A stretch of 64,000 nucleotides of DNA from positions 558,001 through 622,000 of the forward strand of contig CAXXFQ010000033.1 of the NCBI GenBank assembly GCA_963674475.2. The letters run 5' to 3'. This DNA is from CAXXFQ01 sp963674475. GTDB taxonomy: Bacteria; Planctomycetota; Planctomycetia; Pirellulales; Thermoguttaceae. Positions 62,203 through 64,000 of this stretch are shown in pieces; position 1 is the first letter of the stretch, and the number at the start of each line of letters is the position of its first letter. The notes under the pieces were generated by a model. It made no database searches. It was not told where the DNA came from and worked only from the letters and a program-made list of their open reading frames with translations. The position numbers and the translations under genes are program-made.

Positions 62203-64000
62203 ATGCCGGAAATGCCGAAAAGGTTCCGTCTTGTCCGTGCTTGGATTTCTTCGCTTGGAATCCGCCAAAAGATCCTCCTAGTCTTGGCGGTGCTGGCACT
62301 CTTTTGGGCTGGAACCGTCACGCTTATCGTACATACGTATGTGATGGACAAGGGGATCGAAGTGAATATGAAAAAGGCCGCCTCGCTGGCCGAGCGTTCT
62401 TTGCAACTTTTTTTGGTCTCCACCGAGAAGTTCCATCACGATTTTCAAGCGGCAAAAGACCCGGTTGCCAAAAAAGAGATTCTGGATCGGTGGAACGAGT
62501 TCATTTTTGCCATGGACGAGGCGATCATCACCGATTTTGGTCCGGACAAACCGCATGTCCAATTGACCGGAGGCGAAAAATATTACGGTTTCCCTTCTCT
62601 CGGCGAAAATACCAAAGTTCGAACCCCTTTTGAAAAAAAGGCGGCCGAAGCCCTCATGGGCGGAGCCGAGGTGTTCCGGCAAGTCGACCAGGATCACGCC
62701 AGCATTGCGTATGCCATGCGGTCCAGCGTCAATCCCGGATGCGCCGAATGCCACATTTCGACGGTGGAAGGAATTGGCGCCGAGACGAATCGAGACATTC
62801 TTCTCGGGTCGGTCAACGCGTCCGTTCCGTTGGCAGCTTCAAGGCGAAACGCGGCGATCTTTTCGACCGTTTTCATTGGCGGAATGGTTTCCTCTTTTTT
62901 GATGCTGATGGGGCTTTTGTATCTACTACTGGATCGGCTGATGATCCGTCGTATGAACGAGTGCGTCGACGCCATTGAGTCGCTTGCCGATCAGGATTAC
63001 GAAACGCGCTGTTCGATCACCAGCAACGACGAATTGGGGCGTATGGGCAAAGCGATCAACGATACCAAAACAAATGTCAAAGCGGTTTACGAAGACCGGG
63101 TCTTTTTCTACGAAAGCCTTCTCGACGCGATTCCCAGCCCGGTGATTGCAATCAATAACGAAAAGATAATTATTTTCCTCAATAAAGCAGCCAAAAATGT
63201 TTCCTCGTCGCTTAAGCCGGGGGTAAGCTGCCGTTTTATTGAAGCCAATGTATGTGATACCGATGCGTGCACGGTCACGTTGGCCCAAATGGAAAGCCCC
63301 AAAGCCGAGGGGAACTTGGTCCGTTTTCGCGAACAGCCCGACATCGAGTACTCGGCCCGGGCCGCGTTGATGGAAAATCGTTCGGGGGAACATGTCGGGT
63401 TCGTGGAAGTGTTTCACGATGTGACGCGTCTGAGGGGAATGGAACACGACTTGAAGCGGGCCAAAGAGGCGGCCGAAAAGGCCAATCGGGCCAAGAGCGA
63501 TTTTTTAGCGAAAATGAGCCACGAAATTCGCACGCCAATGACGGCGATCCTCGGTTACGCCGAGTTGCTCAAAACGAAAGAACTCAACCACGATGAGCAA
63601 AACGAGGCGTTGCAGGCGATCAGGGGAAACGGGAAACATCTCTTGACTATCATCAACACCATCCTCGATTTGTCTCGCGTCGAATTGGGGCGGGTTTTGG
63701 TCGAAAAGAAGGCCTGCGACATCCGGGCCCTGTTGACGGAGATTCTTTCTCGGCTTCGAGTCAGCGCGGTCGAAAAGGGACTGGCTTTGGAATCGCGCGT
63801 CGACGAGGGTTTGCCCCATGCGATACATACCGACCCGGTTTTGTTGCGTCAGATTTTGACCAACCTCGTAGGAAACTCCATCAAATTTTCTGAGGTCGGT
63901 CAAATTGAGGTCCATGCGCGACGTGAAATCGATCCGGGCGGAAAGACGATTTTGGCGATCGACGTCAAAGATCAAGGTGTCGGGATCCCGACTGAGCAAC
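62203..64000 (+). CDS. membrane sensor histidine kinase with CXXCH haem-type domain and Cys-containing PAS (3' end outside window)
   Basis: My translation from the ATG at 62203 (AAGGAAGAGG upstream) is open to the right edge, 599 codons. A membrane helix (ILLVLAVLALFWAGTVTLI), a periplasmic DUF3365/Tll0287-like domain with CAECH (canonical haem c motif), a second helix (about 225-248), HAMP, a PAS with several Cys (SCRFIEANVCDTDAC), then HisKA (MSHEIRTPMTAILGYAE) and the start of the HATPase (NLVGNSIKF, DQGVGIP). It resembles the kinase at 23.1-24.8 kb in plan but is not a close copy. Haem and Cys sensing suggest a redox or gas sensor. Whether a receiver follows is outside the window. Confidence 0.88.
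   Translation, partial: MPEMPKRFRLVRAWISSLGIRQKILLVLAVLALFWAGTVTLIVHTYVMDKGIEVNMKKAASLAERSLQLFLVSTEKFHHDFQAAKDPVAKKEILDRWNEFIFAMDEAIITDFGPDKPHVQLTGGEKYYGFPSLGENTKVRTPFEKKAAEALMGGAEVFRQVDQDHASIAYAMRSSVNPGCAECHISTVEGIGAETNRDILLGSVNASVPLAASRRNAAIFSTVFIGGMVSSFLMLMGLLYLLLDRLMIRRMNECVDAIESLADQDYETRCSITSNDELGRMGKAINDTKTNVKAVYEDRVFFYESLLDAIPSPVIAINNEKIIIFLNKAAKNVSSSLKPGVSCRFIEANVCDTDACTVTLAQMESPKAEGNLVRFREQPDIEYSARAALMENRSGEHVGFVEVFHDVTRLRGMEHDLKRAKEAAEKANRAKSDFLAKMSHEIRTPMTAILGYAELLKTKELNHDEQNEALQAIRGNGKHLLTIINTILDLSRVELGRVLVEKKACDIRALLTEILSRLRVSAVEKGLALESRVDEGLPHAIHTDPVLLRQILTNLVGNSIKFSEVGQIEVHARREIDPGGKTILAIDVKDQGVGIPTEQ

Overview
The window looks like a chromosomal segment of a Planctomycetota bacterium, most likely a Pirellulales-type lineage. 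This rests on gene content, not on any database search. It carries secreted Gfo/Idh/MocA oxidoreductases with a Tat leader, AP-endonuclease-fold sugar isomerases, DUF1080/GH172-like proteins, a secreted PHP-domain protein, an H-X9-DG pseudopilin-like protein beside an ECF sigma factor, a Wza-like export lipoprotein and an lpxA gene (so an LPS-type outer membrane). Coding density is moderate, long antisense shadow ORFs are common, and genes lie on both strands in short operons. No rRNA, tRNA, CRISPR array, prophage or complete insertion sequence was seen. Both window edges cut genes: an oxidoreductase on the left and a histidine kinase on the right.

Layout. 1-3.7 kb: sugar module (oxidoreductase, sugar isomerase, divergent XylR/AraC regulator). 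3.9-8.7 kb: lpxA, an EF-G paralogue, hisA and hisH. 9.1-10.8 kb: a tightly coupled polyamine operon speD-speE-speD2, in which the last gene is a divergent SpeD that keeps the pyruvoyl Ser, His and Cys at exactly the canonical spacing. 11-13.9 kb: isomerase, oxidoreductase and SDR. 14-19.2 kb: feoAB behind a good promoter with a Fur-like palindrome, then RNase R. 19.2-25 kb: a hybrid kinase with a periplasmic-binding sensor and a second kinase with a CX3CH haem-type motif. 25-31.6 kb: priA (frameshifted), nadD, a structured leader RNA in front of a soluble kinase, prfB with its +1 recoding site, and a receiver-only regulator. 31.8-44 kb: gdhA, ECF sigma with a fused anti-sigma-like/pseudopilin partner, pyrC-pyrB, glmS, slyX and an RND/MMPL transporter. 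44.8-54 kb: polysaccharide export lipoprotein, proline-rich protein, AroE-like protein, a frameshifted DUF1080/GH172-like protein, FHA protein and PHP protein. 54.4-64 kb: RpoD-like sigma factor, dksA-like gene with lspA, thrC, a sialidase-like protein, an FCD-AraC fusion regulator and a CXXCH sensor kinase.

Two dispersed repeat families are present. One is a roughly 150-bp MITE-like element with AGCCYGTTGAAAAA termini: copies at 30.7 and 41.5 kb in opposite orientation, and a lone terminus at 59.5 kb. The other is a shorter repeat upstream of the sigma factor (56.0 kb) and between the sialidase-like gene and the FCD-AraC gene (60.8 kb).

Three genes need a reading-frame change. prfB uses the well-known programmed CTT-TGA-C site. 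priA and the DUF1080/GH172-like gene each need one base added or removed in a homopolymer, so they are either sequencing errors, decayed genes or, less likely, recoded. The strongest candidates for new biology are the SpeD2 enzyme, the pseudoknot-capable leader at 28.5 kb, the sigma-partner fusion and the FCD-AraC fusion.
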